From: CAVOBC01 sp963693635
Lineage (GTDB): Bacteria; Pseudomonadota; Gammaproteobacteria; Pseudomonadales; Azotimanducaceae
Direction of reading: 5' to 3'
Assembly: GCA_963693635.1 (NCBI GenBank)
Contig: CAVOBC010000060.1
Location: 1-17,619, forward strand
Length of the DNA: 17,619 bases
In this document: positions 1 to 7,933 of the stretch, piece after piece
Layout of the letters: every line of letters starts with the position of its first letter
Numbering within the stretch: the first letter of the stretch is position 1
Notes under the pieces: model-generated
The model's database searches: none
What the model saw: only the letters and a program-made list of their open reading frames with translations
Told to the model about the DNA's origin: nothing
Program-made: the position numbers and the translations under genes

Positions 1-1698
1 ACCGATCGCGCGCTTCATCGAATCCGTGACTCTGTCCGCATAGAGGATGGCCTTGCCATGAAGATGACGGGCGGCCCGTCCAATCGTCTGGATGAGCGAG
101 CGATCCGAGCGCAGAAAACCCTCCTTGTCAGCGTCCAGAATCGCGACAAGCGACACTTCCGGCATGTCCAGTCCCTCACGCAGCAGATTGATGCCGACCA
201 GCACATCGAATACGCCAAGGCGCAGGTCTCGAATGATCTCAACCCGCTCAACGGTGTCGATGTCTGAATGCAGGTACCGCACGCGAACGCCGTGCTCATC
301 GAGATACTCGGTCAGATCTTCTGCCATGCGCTTGGTGAGCACCGTCACCAGAACCCGATCTCCCTGACTGACCCGGATTGAAATCTCGCCCAACAGATCA
401 TCCACCTGAGTCTGGGCCGGTCTGATTTCAACCTCCGGGTCGACGAGGCCGGTGGGGCGCACCAGCTGATCGACCACCTGCCCCGCTTTTTCCCCTTCAT
501 ACGGCCCGGGGGTCGCCGAGCAAAAGATCGTCTGCGGTGCGATGTTTTCCCACTCTTCGAAGCGAAGCGGCCGATTGTCGAGCGCCGACGGCAAGCGAAA
601 GCCGTATTCGACCAGCGTTTCTTTGCGAGACCGATCACCCTTGTACATCGCACCCAACTGCGGCACGCCGACGTGGGATTCATCGATGACGAGAAGCGCA
701 TCGTCCGGCAGATAATCGTAGAGCGTCGGCGGTGGCTCGCCCGCCTCGCGACCGGACAGATAGCGGGAGTAATTCTCGATGCCCTGGCAGTATCCGAGTT
801 CGCGGATCATCTCCAGATCAAACCGCGTGCGTTGCTCCAGGCGCTGGGCTTCGACCAGCTTGTTGTTTTCGCGCAAGACCAGCAGTCGGTCGTGGAGTTC
901 GTCGCGAATATGGTCAACGGCACCTTCAATCGTCTCGCGCGGCGTCACGTAGTGACTCTTTGGAAAGATCGTCGCCCGCGGCGTGCGTTGCAGCACCTCG
1001 CCGGTCAGCGGATCAAAGAACGACAGTTCTTCGATGAGATCGTCGAACAGTTCGATGCGGATAGCATTGCGATCCGACTCTGCCGGGAAGACGTCGATCA
1101 CGTCGCCACGCACCCGATAGGTCGCGCGGCGCAACTCGGTCTCGTTGCGCGTGTATTGCAGTTCAGCGAGGCGTCGCAGCAGCCAGCGCTGATCGACCCG
1201 GTCGCCCCGGTCGAGGTGCATCACCATCTTCAGGTATGTGCCCGGATCGCCAAGGCCGTAGATGGAGGACACAGAAGCGACCACGATCGCATCGCGCCGT
1301 TCGAGCAGTGCCTTGGTCGCGGACAGGCGCATCTGCTCGATGTGCTCGTTGATCGCCGCGTCCTTCTCTATATAGGTATCAGACGACGGCACGTACGCCT
1401 CTGGCTGGTAGTAATCGTAATAGGAAACGAAGTACTCGACGGCGTTGTTGGGAAAGTACTCCCTGAATTCGCCGTACAGTTGAGCCGCGAGCGTCTTGTT
1501 GGGCGCCATCACAAGGGTCGGCCGCTGAATCCGCTCGATGACGTTGGCGATCGTGTAGGTCTTGCCGGACCCGGTCACGCCGAGCAAGGTCTGACAGGCG
1601 AGACCCGATTCGATGCCATCGATCAGTCGGGCGATCGCGGCCGGTTGATCGCCGGCAGGTGCGTATTCCGAATGGACCTCAAACGTGCCACTTTCCAT
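1..1698 (-). CDS. uvrB: UvrABC excinuclease subunit B (partial, C-terminus beyond window)
   Basis: This is the DNA damage-verification helicase subunit of nucleotide excision repair, which acts in the cytoplasm with UvrA and UvrC. Reading the minus strand from the ATG at 1698-1696 gives 566 uninterrupted codons to the window edge. The start MESGTFEVHSEYAPAGDQPA matches the usual UvrB N-terminus. Walker A is GVTGSGKT at residues 40-47. The tyrosine-rich damage-binding hairpin region follows (SYYDYYQPEAYVPSSDTYIE). The DESH Walker B box is followed by VGVPQLGAMYKGDRSRKETL. Helicase motifs near the edge read LREGLDMPEVSL and QTIGRAARH. UvrB is usually about 670 residues, so roughly 100 residues, including the UVR domain that contacts UvrC, lie outside. 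The Shine-Dalgarno sequence is weak. A perfect inverted repeat lies 76 bases upstream. Identification is certain from the motifs. Confidence 0.97.
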   Translation of the reverse strand, partial: MESGTFEVHSEYAPAGDQPAAIARLIDGIESGLACQTLLGVTGSGKTYTIANVIERIQRPTLVMAPNKTLAAQLYGEFREYFPNNAVEYFVSYYDYYQPEAYVPSSDTYIEKDAAINEHIEQMRLSATKALLERRDAIVVASVSSIYGLGDPGTYLKMVMHLDRGDRVDQRWLLRRLAELQYTRNETELRRATYRVRGDVIDVFPAESDRNAIRIELFDDLIEELSFFDPLTGEVLQRTPRATIFPKSHYVTPRETIEGAVDHIRDELHDRLLVLRENNKLVEAQRLEQRTRFDLEMIRELGYCQGIENYSRYLSGREAGEPPPTLYDYLPDDALLVIDESHVGVPQLGAMYKGDRSRKETLVEYGFRLPSALDNRPLRFEEWENIAPQTIFCSATPGPYEGEKAGQVVDQLVRPTGLVDPEVEIRPAQTQVDDLLGEISIRVSQGDRVLVTVLTKRMAEDLTEYLDEHGVRVRYLHSDIDTVERVEIIRDLRLGVFDVLVGINLLREGLDMPEVSLVAILDADKEGFLRSDRSLIQTIGRAARHLHGKAILYADRVTDSMKRAIG

Positions 1699-1773
1699 TG
1701 GAGCCGACCTGTCGAAATGCGGATACGAAGTCTACAAGATTTTGCTTCGTGGCCGGTCATTTCGAGACGACGT

Positions 1774-1795
1774 TACTGACAACGGGCTGTCAGTA
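1774..1795. promoter_or_regulatory. Perfect inverted repeat upstream of uvrB (candidate operator)
   Basis: TACTGACA, six bases, then TGTCAGTA form an 8-bp perfect dyad. It lies between uvrB (start 76 bases to the left) and the tRNA-Asn promoter (54 bases to the right). There is no T-run on either side, so it is not a standard terminator. It is not the enterobacterial LexA box, which is CTGT-N8-ACAG. On the minus strand a possible -10 (GATTAT, 1808-1803) lies 7 bases before it, without a clear -35, so a repressor here could cover the uvrB transcription start. That role is inference. Confidence 0.4.
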
Positions 1796-1848
1796 GTGAC
1801 CGATAATCGAGGCCCAGGACAGCCCCGCACCGCAATCAGAAGACCTTG

Positions 1849-1877
1849 TTGACCCTCACCGGGGTGGTGATTACAAT
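1849..1877 (+). promoter_or_regulatory. Sigma70-type promoter of tRNA-Asn
   Basis: The -35 box is TTGACC (1849-1854) and the -10 box is TACAAT (1872-1877), separated by exactly 17 bases. The predicted start is near 1884, about nine bases before the mature tRNA 5' end. Boxes, spacing and position all fit a strong housekeeping promoter driving a single tRNA. Confidence 0.8.
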
Positions 1878-1892
1878 CGCGTCCCTCTGAGA

Positions 1893-1968
1893 TCCCCGAT
1901 AGCTCAGTTGGTAGAGCAAATGACTGTTAATCATTGGGTCCCTGGTTCGAGCCCAGGTCGGGGAGCCA
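1893..1968 (+). tRNA. tRNA-Asn (anticodon GTT), CCA encoded
   Basis: The acceptor arm TCCCCGA (1893-1899) pairs with TCGGGGA (1958-1964), followed by discriminator G (1965) and an encoded CCA (1966-1968). The D-arm is GCTC/GAGC around AGTTGGTA. The anticodon arm is AATGA-CTGTTAA-TCATT with anticodon GTT. The T-arm is CCTGG-TTCGAGC-CCAGG. All four arms pair fully, so the gene looks functional. It sits directly behind a consensus-like promoter and divergently from uvrB. Confidence 0.97.
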
Positions 1969-2320
1969 GATATCAGAAATGGGGGTTTCAGGTCCTTTGA
2001 GCCAGTTTGTCGAAATACCGACCTCAGCAAGTCGATCAGCGTATCGAATCGCGAGGTACTGATGGTATCGATCACAAGGCCACATAGACGAGCCTTCGCC
2101 AGGTCGCAAGTTTGCTGATTATTGCCAGTAACCTTGATCTGCCGGTTCTGAAGTAATGCGTTCCCGCTCCGTCCTTCGCAGGCCATCCATTCAACCCCAA
2201 AGGTGGCACTTCAGATCCTTTGAGCCGCCCTGTCCCATCGAGCGCGAAATCACGTCTTAGGAACTTTCGGTCGCGCGCCACCGTCGGCCTCGATATCCGG
2301 AAGGGCTCGACCTGCTGGCT
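1969..2320. other. Gene-free spacer between tRNA-Asn and the CoA-transferase 3' end
   Basis: I see no credible gene here; short minus-strand ORFs match nothing and one of them translates the antisense of the tRNA. The only structure noticed is a 17-base direct repeat with one mismatch at 1987-2003 and 2210-2226. There is no recognisable integrase site, transposon end or terminator. Confidence 0.5.
1987..2226. repeat. Short imperfect direct repeat, two copies 223 bases apart
   Basis: TTCAGGTCCTTTGAGCC at 1987-2003 recurs as TTCAGATCCTTTGAGCC at 2210-2226, with one mismatch in 17. TGTC follows both copies four bases later. Both copies are in the non-coding spacer after the tRNA gene. They could be binding sites, remnants of a duplication or chance. 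Confidence 0.4.
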
Positions 2321-3517
2321 TCACCCAAGCATCCCCTCGCCCCGCATTTCGCTGATCTCGTCTGTGGTGTAGCCGAAGGATTCGAGCACAGCGCTCGTGT
2401 GCTCACCCAGACCCGGTGGGTGCTGATCCGTGCCGGCATCAGGTGCGAGCTCGCCGTTCACCTGGAAGGGGGACCGCAACTGCCGGAGCGTACCGATCCG
2501 TTCGTCCTCCACCTCGGTGAACATGCCGGCTGCTACCAAATGGCTGTCGGTGAAGAGGTCATCCAGCGAATTGACTCGGGCGCAGGGGATGTCCTTGTCG
2601 GCCAAAACCGACATCCAGTCAGCCGTCGTGCGACCGGCTGCAAGTTCGGCCACCTTCCCATACAACTCATCAATGTGATCGCTCCGCAGCCCGGCATCAA
2701 TGACCTTGTCCGCCGTCGCCCAATCATCGAGACCACAGATCTGGAAGAAGCGCACCCAGTGGCGCGTCGTGTAGGGCAGGATCGTCAGATAGCCATCCTG
2801 CGTTCGGTACGGCTTCCGGTTGGGCGACATCATCCGGTCGTAGCCAAGCTCACCCTCGGGCGGGACCAGCGTGTGTCCGGCAAGGTGCTCTGACAAGAGA
2901 AACGACACCATGCTCTCGAGCATGGGCGTCTCGATGCAAACACCCTCCCCCGTTGTTGCCCGCTTGACGAGGCCCGATGCCACCGCGAGTGCAAGGTGCA
3001 GTCCGACCGTCTTGTCACAGGCAATGGTCCGCACATACTGGGGTGCACCGGACGGGTCCGCGTTAAGCGCAGCGAGGCCCGAACGCGACTGAATGATATC
3101 GTCATACGCGGGTGCATCGCGATCCGGACCTAATTCACCGAATCCCGGTGAGTAGCAGTAAACGAGCCCCGGATTGATCTTCGAAAGCTCGTCGTACCCA
3201 AGGCCCAGGCCCGCTGCCGAGCGACTGCGCATGTTGTGCACCAACACGTCGGATTCGGCCACCATCTTCTTAAGGACTTCGCGCGCACGCGGCTGCTTCA
3301 AATCCAACACGACCGAGCGCTTGTTGCGGTTGTAAGCGAGGAAGCCGACACCGAGATCATCCCGCCGGGCGGGTCTGACGGCACGGAAGGCATCGCCAGC
3401 AGGCGATTCAACCTTGATGACATCCGCGCCAAGATCGGCGAGCATTTGCGTCGCGTAGGGGCCAAGAACGATCGTTGTGAGATCGATGATGCGGGTACCT
3501 TTCAGTAGATCGAACAT
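2321..3517 (-). CDS. Family III CoA-transferase (CaiB/BaiF type)
   Basis: This enzyme class moves coenzyme A between carboxylic acids in the cytoplasm. The 398-residue product has the usual length. The N-terminal CoA-binding part reads IIDLTTIVLGPYATQMLADL, then GADVIKVESPAGD, FLAYNRNKRSVVLDLK and SDVLVHNMR. The segment RTIACDKTVGLHLALAVASG contains Asp168, which aligns with the catalytic Asp169 of formyl-CoA transferase (Frc). The C-terminal part carries IPCARVNSLDDLFTDSHL and the proline-rich GLGEHT end. The substrate cannot be read from sequence; neighbours give no pathway, so formyl-, succinyl-, carnitine- or bile-acid-type use are all open. The gene stands alone on its strand. A possible -10 (TATACT on the minus strand, 3580-3575) lies about 58 bases upstream without a good -35. 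The start has only a weak GAGGGG-like ribosome site. Confidence 0.93.
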   Translation of the reverse strand: MFDLLKGTRIIDLTTIVLGPYATQMLADLGADVIKVESPAGDAFRAVRPARRDDLGVGFLAYNRNKRSVVLDLKQPRAREVLKKMVAESDVLVHNMRSRSAAGLGLGYDELSKINPGLVYCYSPGFGELGPDRDAPAYDDIIQSRSGLAALNADPSGAPQYVRTIACDKTVGLHLALAVASGLVKRATTGEGVCIETPMLESMVSFLLSEHLAGHTLVPPEGELGYDRMMSPNRKPYRTQDGYLTILPYTTRHWVRFFQICGLDDWATADKVIDAGLRSDHIDELYGKVAELAAGRTTADWMSVLADKDIPCARVNSLDDLFTDSHLVAAGMFTEVEDERIGTLRQLRSPFQVNGELAPDAGTDQHPPGLGEHTSAVLESFGYTTDEISEMRGEGMLG

Positions 3518-3778
3518 ATCGCGTGGCGGTCTCGCCCCTCACTCGGTTTCGCGCCATAGGCGCCGTCGCGGCAGAGTATACGTGGCATGCAGCGCGACGC
3601 GCATCGTTGGGCAGCACGCGCGCGGGGACAGGGCGCGCGCTCAACCCTCGCACCCCTGTGCTATGGTCAACGCATGTCTGGGCCACCGTCACACCGTGCA
3701 CGAGCGACGCTCGGTTCGTGGGTTGATCGAATCGGTATTCCCCGGTATTGGCTGAAATCAAGCGCCGCCGAGATCAGC

Positions 3779-4387
3779 ATGATCGCGAGCCGCTGCTTCA
3801 GTCACTTTCCGGCGCAGTGTCAACGGCGCCTGGATGTCATCAACTCGTCCCCCGCGCGCGTCAGCTTCGGGTGCGGCGACCAGCGGCGGGACGGTTGGTC
3901 GGGAATCGACCGACTCGGCACCGGCGCCGATCTGATCCTCGACCTGCGGCGGCCCCTTCCATTCCCCACGGCCTCCATCGATCTCTGCCACTCGGAGCAC
4001 TTTCTCGAACACCTGTTCCCCGACGAAGGTGAACGACATCTGCATGAGGTTTGCAGGGTTCTGAAGCCGGGTGGTCGCTATCGCGTCGCAGTTCCCGATT
4101 TCCGCCGCTTTGTGTCGCACTACCTGGCGAAGGACGACGCCTTCTTCGAGCTGGCATTTCCCTGGCCCGATTCGCACCTCGAAGCCGTCTATTGCATCGC
4201 CAACTGGGGCGGCGAACACCGGAACATCTTTGATGTCGAACGTCTCTCGACCATGGCCACAACTGCAGGCTTCAGTGAAGTGACCGAGTCAGCAGCAAAC
4301 GCCAGTTCCCTGCCCGAGTTGCAGATCGATATCAGCTCGCCCCAACGCATCGCCGAGACGCTCTACCTTGAGCTGATCAAACGGTGA
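3779..4387 (+). CDS. Class I SAM-dependent methyltransferase
   Basis: This is a predicted small-molecule or glycan methyltransferase of the type-11 family. The SAM-binding motif I is VSFGCGDQRRDGW, followed by an acidic strand end (GIDRLG). Then come LILDLRRPLPFPTASIDLCH, SEHFLEHLFPDEGERHLHEV and CRVLKPGGRYRVAVPDF (motif IV/post region), all typical of the family. I chose the ATG at 3779 (202 residues): GAGA lies 7 bases before it and the preceding frame has a poor third-base G+C pattern. Starts at 3674 or 3587 in the same frame remain possible. Its stop overlaps the GTG of the next gene by four bases (GTGA), so it is probably co-translated with the glycosyltransferase and may modify the same glycan. 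The acceptor is unknown. Confidence 0.87.
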   Translation: MIASRCFSHFPAQCQRRLDVINSSPARVSFGCGDQRRDGWSGIDRLGTGADLILDLRRPLPFPTASIDLCHSEHFLEHLFPDEGERHLHEVCRVLKPGGRYRVAVPDFRRFVSHYLAKDDAFFELAFPWPDSHLEAVYCIANWGGEHRNIFDVERLSTMATTAGFSEVTESAANASSLPELQIDISSPQRIAETLYLELIKR

Positions 4388-5469
4388 GAATCCTCGTCGA
4401 TGGCAGCAGCATCGATCCACAGCAAAAGGGTGTCGGCAACTACGCCTACCACCTGGTTGCTCAATTGGCAGAGCGGACCGGACACTCGATCCACGTGTTG
4501 GTGCACAGCGAAGCCGCGGCATGCCAACTCTCGGGCCTCGGGGTGACGACACACGTCCGGTCGCCCTGCGCCGAAGTCGTCAAGGGACTCTGGCAGGTGC
4601 CGGCCGAGATCAGGCGTCTCGACATCAATCTGTTAGTCAGTGCCAACGAGTGCATCGCTTTTTTCCATCGCGTGCCGCGGATCGCTGTCTGCCACGATAT
4701 CGACGAGTTAATCGTGCGCGCCCAACAGCCAACCCGCCTCTACCGTCGCGCGCTCAACCGGCTCTGGTCGTCGCTGCGTGTTGTCGGTCTGCGCCGATGC
4801 CGGGCAGTGATCTGTAATTCGCGCTTTGTCCAGCAACAAGTCGTCGCGGCCTACCAGGTCGACCAGGCACGAACGGCGCTCGCATACTGCGGGGTGGACC
4901 CGGTCTTTTCTGACGTCGCGACAGAACCCGCAACCGAAGACGGCGGCTATCTGCTGCTGTTTGCGACCGGTGATTCGCGAGAGAACCCCCAGCTTATTCC
5001 TGAACTAATCGCTGCTCTACGTCGCCTCGGCGTCGACACGCCTGTGAGAGTCGGCACCGGACCGGACTCCAGGTGGCTTGAAGACGCTATTGGCGAAGCA
5101 GACGTGCGGGATGTTTCCTTCTTCGACTTTGTGCCCTGGCGCGAACGATCGCGCCTTGCGCGAATCTATCGGGACGCGGTGATCTACGTTGAACTCTCGG
5201 CCCATGAAGGATTCGGCATGCAGCTTGCCGAAGCGATGGCGACCGGTACGGTCTGCGTATCCTCTGGCCGGGGCGCGCTGACTGAGGTGGGCGGCCCCTA
5301 CGCTATCAACCTTGGCTCTCTCGACCCCGAACAGATTGCGGTCACGATTCGCAACACCCTGTCGGCCCGTGATTCCACAAGGGGCGCCCCTGCCCAGGTC
5401 GAATGGACACGGCGCTACTCCTGGAAACTCATGGGAAAGGTTCTAACAGACGCGCTAGAAGGCGCATAG
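4384..5469 (+). CDS. Glycosyltransferase family 4 (GT-B fold)
   Basis: The product (361 residues) transfers a sugar from a nucleotide-sugar donor, probably during polysaccharide or glycolipid assembly on the cytoplasmic side. The N-terminus MRILVDGSSIDPQQKGVGNY is the usual acceptor-domain opening with a glycine-rich loop. RIAVCHDIDELIV and RCRAVICNSRFVQQQVV are the typical HD and N-S landmarks of GT4 enzymes. The donor-binding C-terminal half holds the E-X7-E motif in HEGFGMQLAEAMATG, followed by VCVSSGRGALTEVGG. The start is GTG (4384), overlapping the methyltransferase stop as GTGA. It converges with ribokinase, leaving about 70 bases without a clear hairpin terminator. Confidence 0.92.
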   Translation: MRILVDGSSIDPQQKGVGNYAYHLVAQLAERTGHSIHVLVHSEAAACQLSGLGVTTHVRSPCAEVVKGLWQVPAEIRRLDINLLVSANECIAFFHRVPRIAVCHDIDELIVRAQQPTRLYRRALNRLWSSLRVVGLRRCRAVICNSRFVQQQVVAAYQVDQARTALAYCGVDPVFSDVATEPATEDGGYLLLFATGDSRENPQLIPELIAALRRLGVDTPVRVGTGPDSRWLEDAIGEADVRDVSFFDFVPWRERSRLARIYRDAVIYVELSAHEGFGMQLAEAMATGTVCVSSGRGALTEVGGPYAINLGSLDPEQIAVTIRNTLSARDSTRGAPAQVEWTRRYSWKLMGKVLTDALEGA

Positions 5470-5539
5470 GCTGCGGCAATGCAGGGTCGACCCGATTCAG
5501 ATGGTCCCGATTCGCTTCAGGCTCGCGCGCCCAACCAGG

Positions 5540-6430
5540 TCATTCGCTGGCGGCCCTGACATCGCTGATTTCAGGCATTGACGAGGCGGCGCCTGGCCGC
5601 GTGACACTCATCGACGCCGCCACATTGGCAAGCGCAACTGCATTTTCCAGATCGTTTCCGTCATGTAACGCCGCCGCCAGGTACCCCGCAAAACAGTCAC
5701 CGGCCCCAGTCGAATCGACCACTTCGACTGACCTTCCTCCATGTCTGATCCGCCCCCCACCCGATAGCGTCAACACGCCATCAGAGCCCAGCGTAACGAT
5801 TAGTGTGCCGGCAAACGCTGCAGGCGCACCTGCCTTCCCATGCAGAACCGGCCCCAACGGCCGATCGAAGATCTGCTCAAACTCGTGTTCGTTGACGACC
5901 AGAAAGTCCAACTGATAGAGCAGTTCCTGGGCAATCGGCTCGACGGGCGACGGATTGAGCAACGTCCTTGCCCCGAGTTGTCGCGCCTTCGTAAACGCCG
6001 CGAGCGCCGTCGCGACTGGTGTCTCGAACTGGGAGACCACAACGTCACCCGCAGCAAACGGTATGCCTTCGATGGTCGCCAACCCGACCTCCTGATTGGC
6101 ACCTTGAATAACGATGATCGAGTTTTCCCCCTGGGCCACGACGATCAAGGCGGTGCCTGTCGGCGTGCCCGCCTTCACCTGAACCCGCGTGACATCGACG
6201 CCGGCCTCCGCCAGATAGGCCCTGAGATCGCTACCCGCCGCGTCGTCTCCCGTGCAGCCAATCATCGCGACGGCAGCGCCCGCCCGGGCCGCCGCGATCG
6301 CCTGGTTTGCGCCCTTGCCACCGGGGTAGTAGTTGAGATCATTTCCGGTCAGCGTCTCGCCGGGCCGCATGTGGCTGTCGCTGGTCGCGACGATGTCCTG
6401 ATTGATGCTCCCGATAACGTAGACCGTCAT
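5540..6430 (-). CDS. rbsK: Ribokinase (PfkB family sugar kinase)
   Basis: It phosphorylates D-ribose to ribose 5-phosphate, or a related sugar, with ATP in the cytoplasm. The product is 296 residues, near the usual length. PfkB signature 1 is GGKGANQAIAAARAGA (residues 38-52). Signature 2 is DSTGAGDCFAGYLA, with catalytic base Asp245 and the GAGD anion hole. IGSINQDIVATSDSHMRPGE at the N-terminus and LLNPSP plus VVNEHEFEQI in the middle are ribokinase hallmarks. I chose the ATG at 6430 because AAAGGAGA (6448-6441) precedes it at good spacing; the frame is open 53 codons further upstream but lacks such support. No ribose transporter or rbsR regulator is in the window, so the sugar is inferred from family resemblance only. 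Confidence 0.93.
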   Translation of the reverse strand: MTVYVIGSINQDIVATSDSHMRPGETLTGNDLNYYPGGKGANQAIAAARAGAAVAMIGCTGDDAAGSDLRAYLAEAGVDVTRVQVKAGTPTGTALIVVAQGENSIIVIQGANQEVGLATIEGIPFAAGDVVVSQFETPVATALAAFTKARQLGARTLLNPSPVEPIAQELLYQLDFLVVNEHEFEQIFDRPLGPVLHGKAGAPAAFAGTLIVTLGSDGVLTLSGGGRIRHGGRSVEVVDSTGAGDCFAGYLAAALHDGNDLENAVALANVAASMSVTRPGAASSMPEISDVRAASE

Positions 6431-6603
6431 GTCGTCAAGATCTCCTTTTCCTATTCGTTTCCTTCCAGAGCGCCGCCGCTTTTGAGGTCGTTTTGCGTTG
6501 TGGACGCTTCGCGACCCTTCGAAACCCAAAGTGTGATTCTGTCGGAAGAGCCCCAAAACGGAAAAGGAATGATAAGGGAAAGCGCGCAAGACTAAAGAAA
6601 AAG

Positions 6604-7539
6604 TCAGAGTATTCTGGCCACCCGAAACCCGAAGTCGTTGAGCACATTACCTTGCGGGCAGCTGAGACGGTTTGCCTGACTCAGGTCGACAGGTCGATCG
6701 GTGCAGCCCCTGCCCCGCCACGATCTTCGATTGAATGTGCCCCCGTCCGCAGTCCAGGCACTGCCGTCTACGGGAGCGCCTGCATAGGATTCGTGCCAGC
6801 ACTCGGCTGCCCATTCCCACACATTGCCGCTCGTGTCATAGAGGCCCCAGCGGTTGGATCGAAAACTGGCAGCCGGAGCCGTGAAGACCTCACCGTCAAG
6901 GCAGTCCGAGAATACTGTCACATCGACAACGACAGCGTCACGCAGCGAGACGCCCCCGCCTTTAGCAAATTCATACTGCAAATCCATGGGCCAATGGCGT
7001 TCAGTTACAGTGCCACTACGCGCCGCGTATTCCCACTCGGATTCCGACGGCAAGCGGTAGCGTCGTTCAGCCCCCTCAAACCGACGATTCAGCCACTCAA
7101 CATACGCCCGCGCGTCATTCCAGGAAACGCAGGTGACGGGATCATGCTCAGTTTGGGGAAAGCCCTGCGAGCGCCAATCGCGGTGTCCTTCAAATCGAAA
7201 CACGTGGGTGTCAGCGTGATACGAGTAGCAACGCCGACCGGGCCTCTCCGCATCGGTTATGTAGGCAGTCAACGCCACAAATTGCGTGAACTCGGCGACC
7301 GTCACCTCACATCTCCCTATTGCGAACGGCCGAGCGATCTTCACAAGGCGAACTGGCTTTTCTCGAGCCAACAGAGATGCCGAACCCATCTCGAACTCCT
7401 CGCCATCGATGGTCACCATCTCAGGCGCGTCGCCAGGTTCATGCGCGCAGCGCGAGTCGTTGCCTTGTCCCAGCGTGACCCCCGGTAGGGTCATCAGCGA
7501 GAGTACCCAGGCGAGAAAGACGCCGCGTGGCCTCGCCAC
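6604..7539 (-). CDS. Secreted FGE-sulfatase-fold (SUMF1-like) protein
   Basis: The 311-residue product has an N-terminal signal (VARPRGVFLAWVLSLMTLPG, cleavage likely near VTLG-QG), so it should act in the envelope or outside. The body is the formylglycine-generating-enzyme fold: MVTIDGEEFEMGS, IGRCEVTVAEFTQFV, PVTCVSWNDARAYVEWLNRR, YRLPSESEWEYAARSG, GLYDTSGNVWEWAAECWH, and a final FGFRVARIL. The catalytic segment of true FGE (cysteine pair in a CxRYRC-like run) is replaced by TDRPVDLSQANRLSCPQG, so sulfatase activation is unlikely. A binding or scaffolding role, as in many FGE-fold paralogues, is more probable. I chose the GTG at 7539-7537 because it begins the signal peptide; the frame continues upstream to 7761 without recognisable content. 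No sulfatase gene is nearby. Confidence 0.85.
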   Translation of the reverse strand: MARPRGVFLAWVLSLMTLPGVTLGQGNDSRCAHEPGDAPEMVTIDGEEFEMGSASLLAREKPVRLVKIARPFAIGRCEVTVAEFTQFVALTAYITDAERPGRRCYSYHADTHVFRFEGHRDWRSQGFPQTEHDPVTCVSWNDARAYVEWLNRRFEGAERRYRLPSESEWEYAARSGTVTERHWPMDLQYEFAKGGGVSLRDAVVVDVTVFSDCLDGEVFTAPAASFRSNRWGLYDTSGNVWEWAAECWHESYAGAPVDGSAWTADGGTFNRRSWRGRGCTDRPVDLSQANRLSCPQGNVLNDFGFRVARIL

Positions 7540-7933
7540 CTTTAACCCTCGATCCCTTCCGCGACCAGTCGATGCTTTATGAGTTCCGCAACACAATAAT
7601 TCGAGCAACAGACTTCGTAGCATCTCACCCAGCGTGAATCGACGCGGTATGGGAAAGTGAGCCAACTGGCGGATCGGCCTGCCGCAGCGAGTGGCAATCC
7701 GAGATAGGCGTCGGTCGTAGACTTGTACCCACGATCTCCGTCCTCCTTCGTAAGAAGCCAAGCGTGAATAGCAAAGCGAGTCTCGCCATCAAACGTCCGC
7801 GGTATCACTTCGGGTTAGCCCTTGGTAATACGCCCTGATCCATGAGAATTGCGCAGTATTCGCCCGTTCCACCTGATGTCGCACAGATTGTGACGCAGGC
7901 GTCCGCTCCCACTCTCCACAGCAAGGACTTTAA
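7540..7933. other. Spacer without a supported gene, upstream of the FGE-fold gene
   Basis: A minus-strand ORF (7808-7542, GTG start, 88 codons) ends two bases before the GTG of the FGE-fold gene. That spacing would suit an operon partner, but the translation is rich in Arg, Trp and Cys, matches nothing I know, and the same DNA is also open in the FGE frame. I do not call it a gene. The rest shows no promoter, repeat or RNA that I can support; on the plus strand it leads into a serine hydrolase relic. Confidence 0.4.

Noticed and set aside
673..1779. A 368-codon plus-strand ORF antisense to uvrB
   Set aside because: It mirrors the codon pattern of uvrB on the other strand, shows no family features, and uvrB itself is unmistakable.
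1836..2186. Minus-strand ORF containing GSPTWARTRDPMINSHLLYQ
   Set aside because: This is the antisense translation of the tRNA-Asn gene, a known source of false proteins in databases.
2399..2893. Plus-strand ORF of 164 codons
   Set aside because: It lies wholly inside the CoA-transferase on the opposite strand and has no recognisable features.
5470..5539. Bidirectional terminator between the glycosyltransferase and ribokinase
   Set aside because: Only a short GGGTCGACCC palindrome is present, without a loop or T-run.
5840..6595. Plus-strand ORF of 251 codons
   Set aside because: It is the antisense shadow of ribokinase, rich in Arg and Asp as expected for such shadows.
6493..7488. Plus-strand ORF of 331 codons
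   Set aside because: It is antisense to the FGE-fold gene, whose motifs are clear; no domain is visible in the shadow.
7542..7808. 88-codon minus-strand ORF directly upstream of the FGE-fold gene
   Set aside because: The position suits an operon partner, but composition and lack of any familiar motif do not support a protein.
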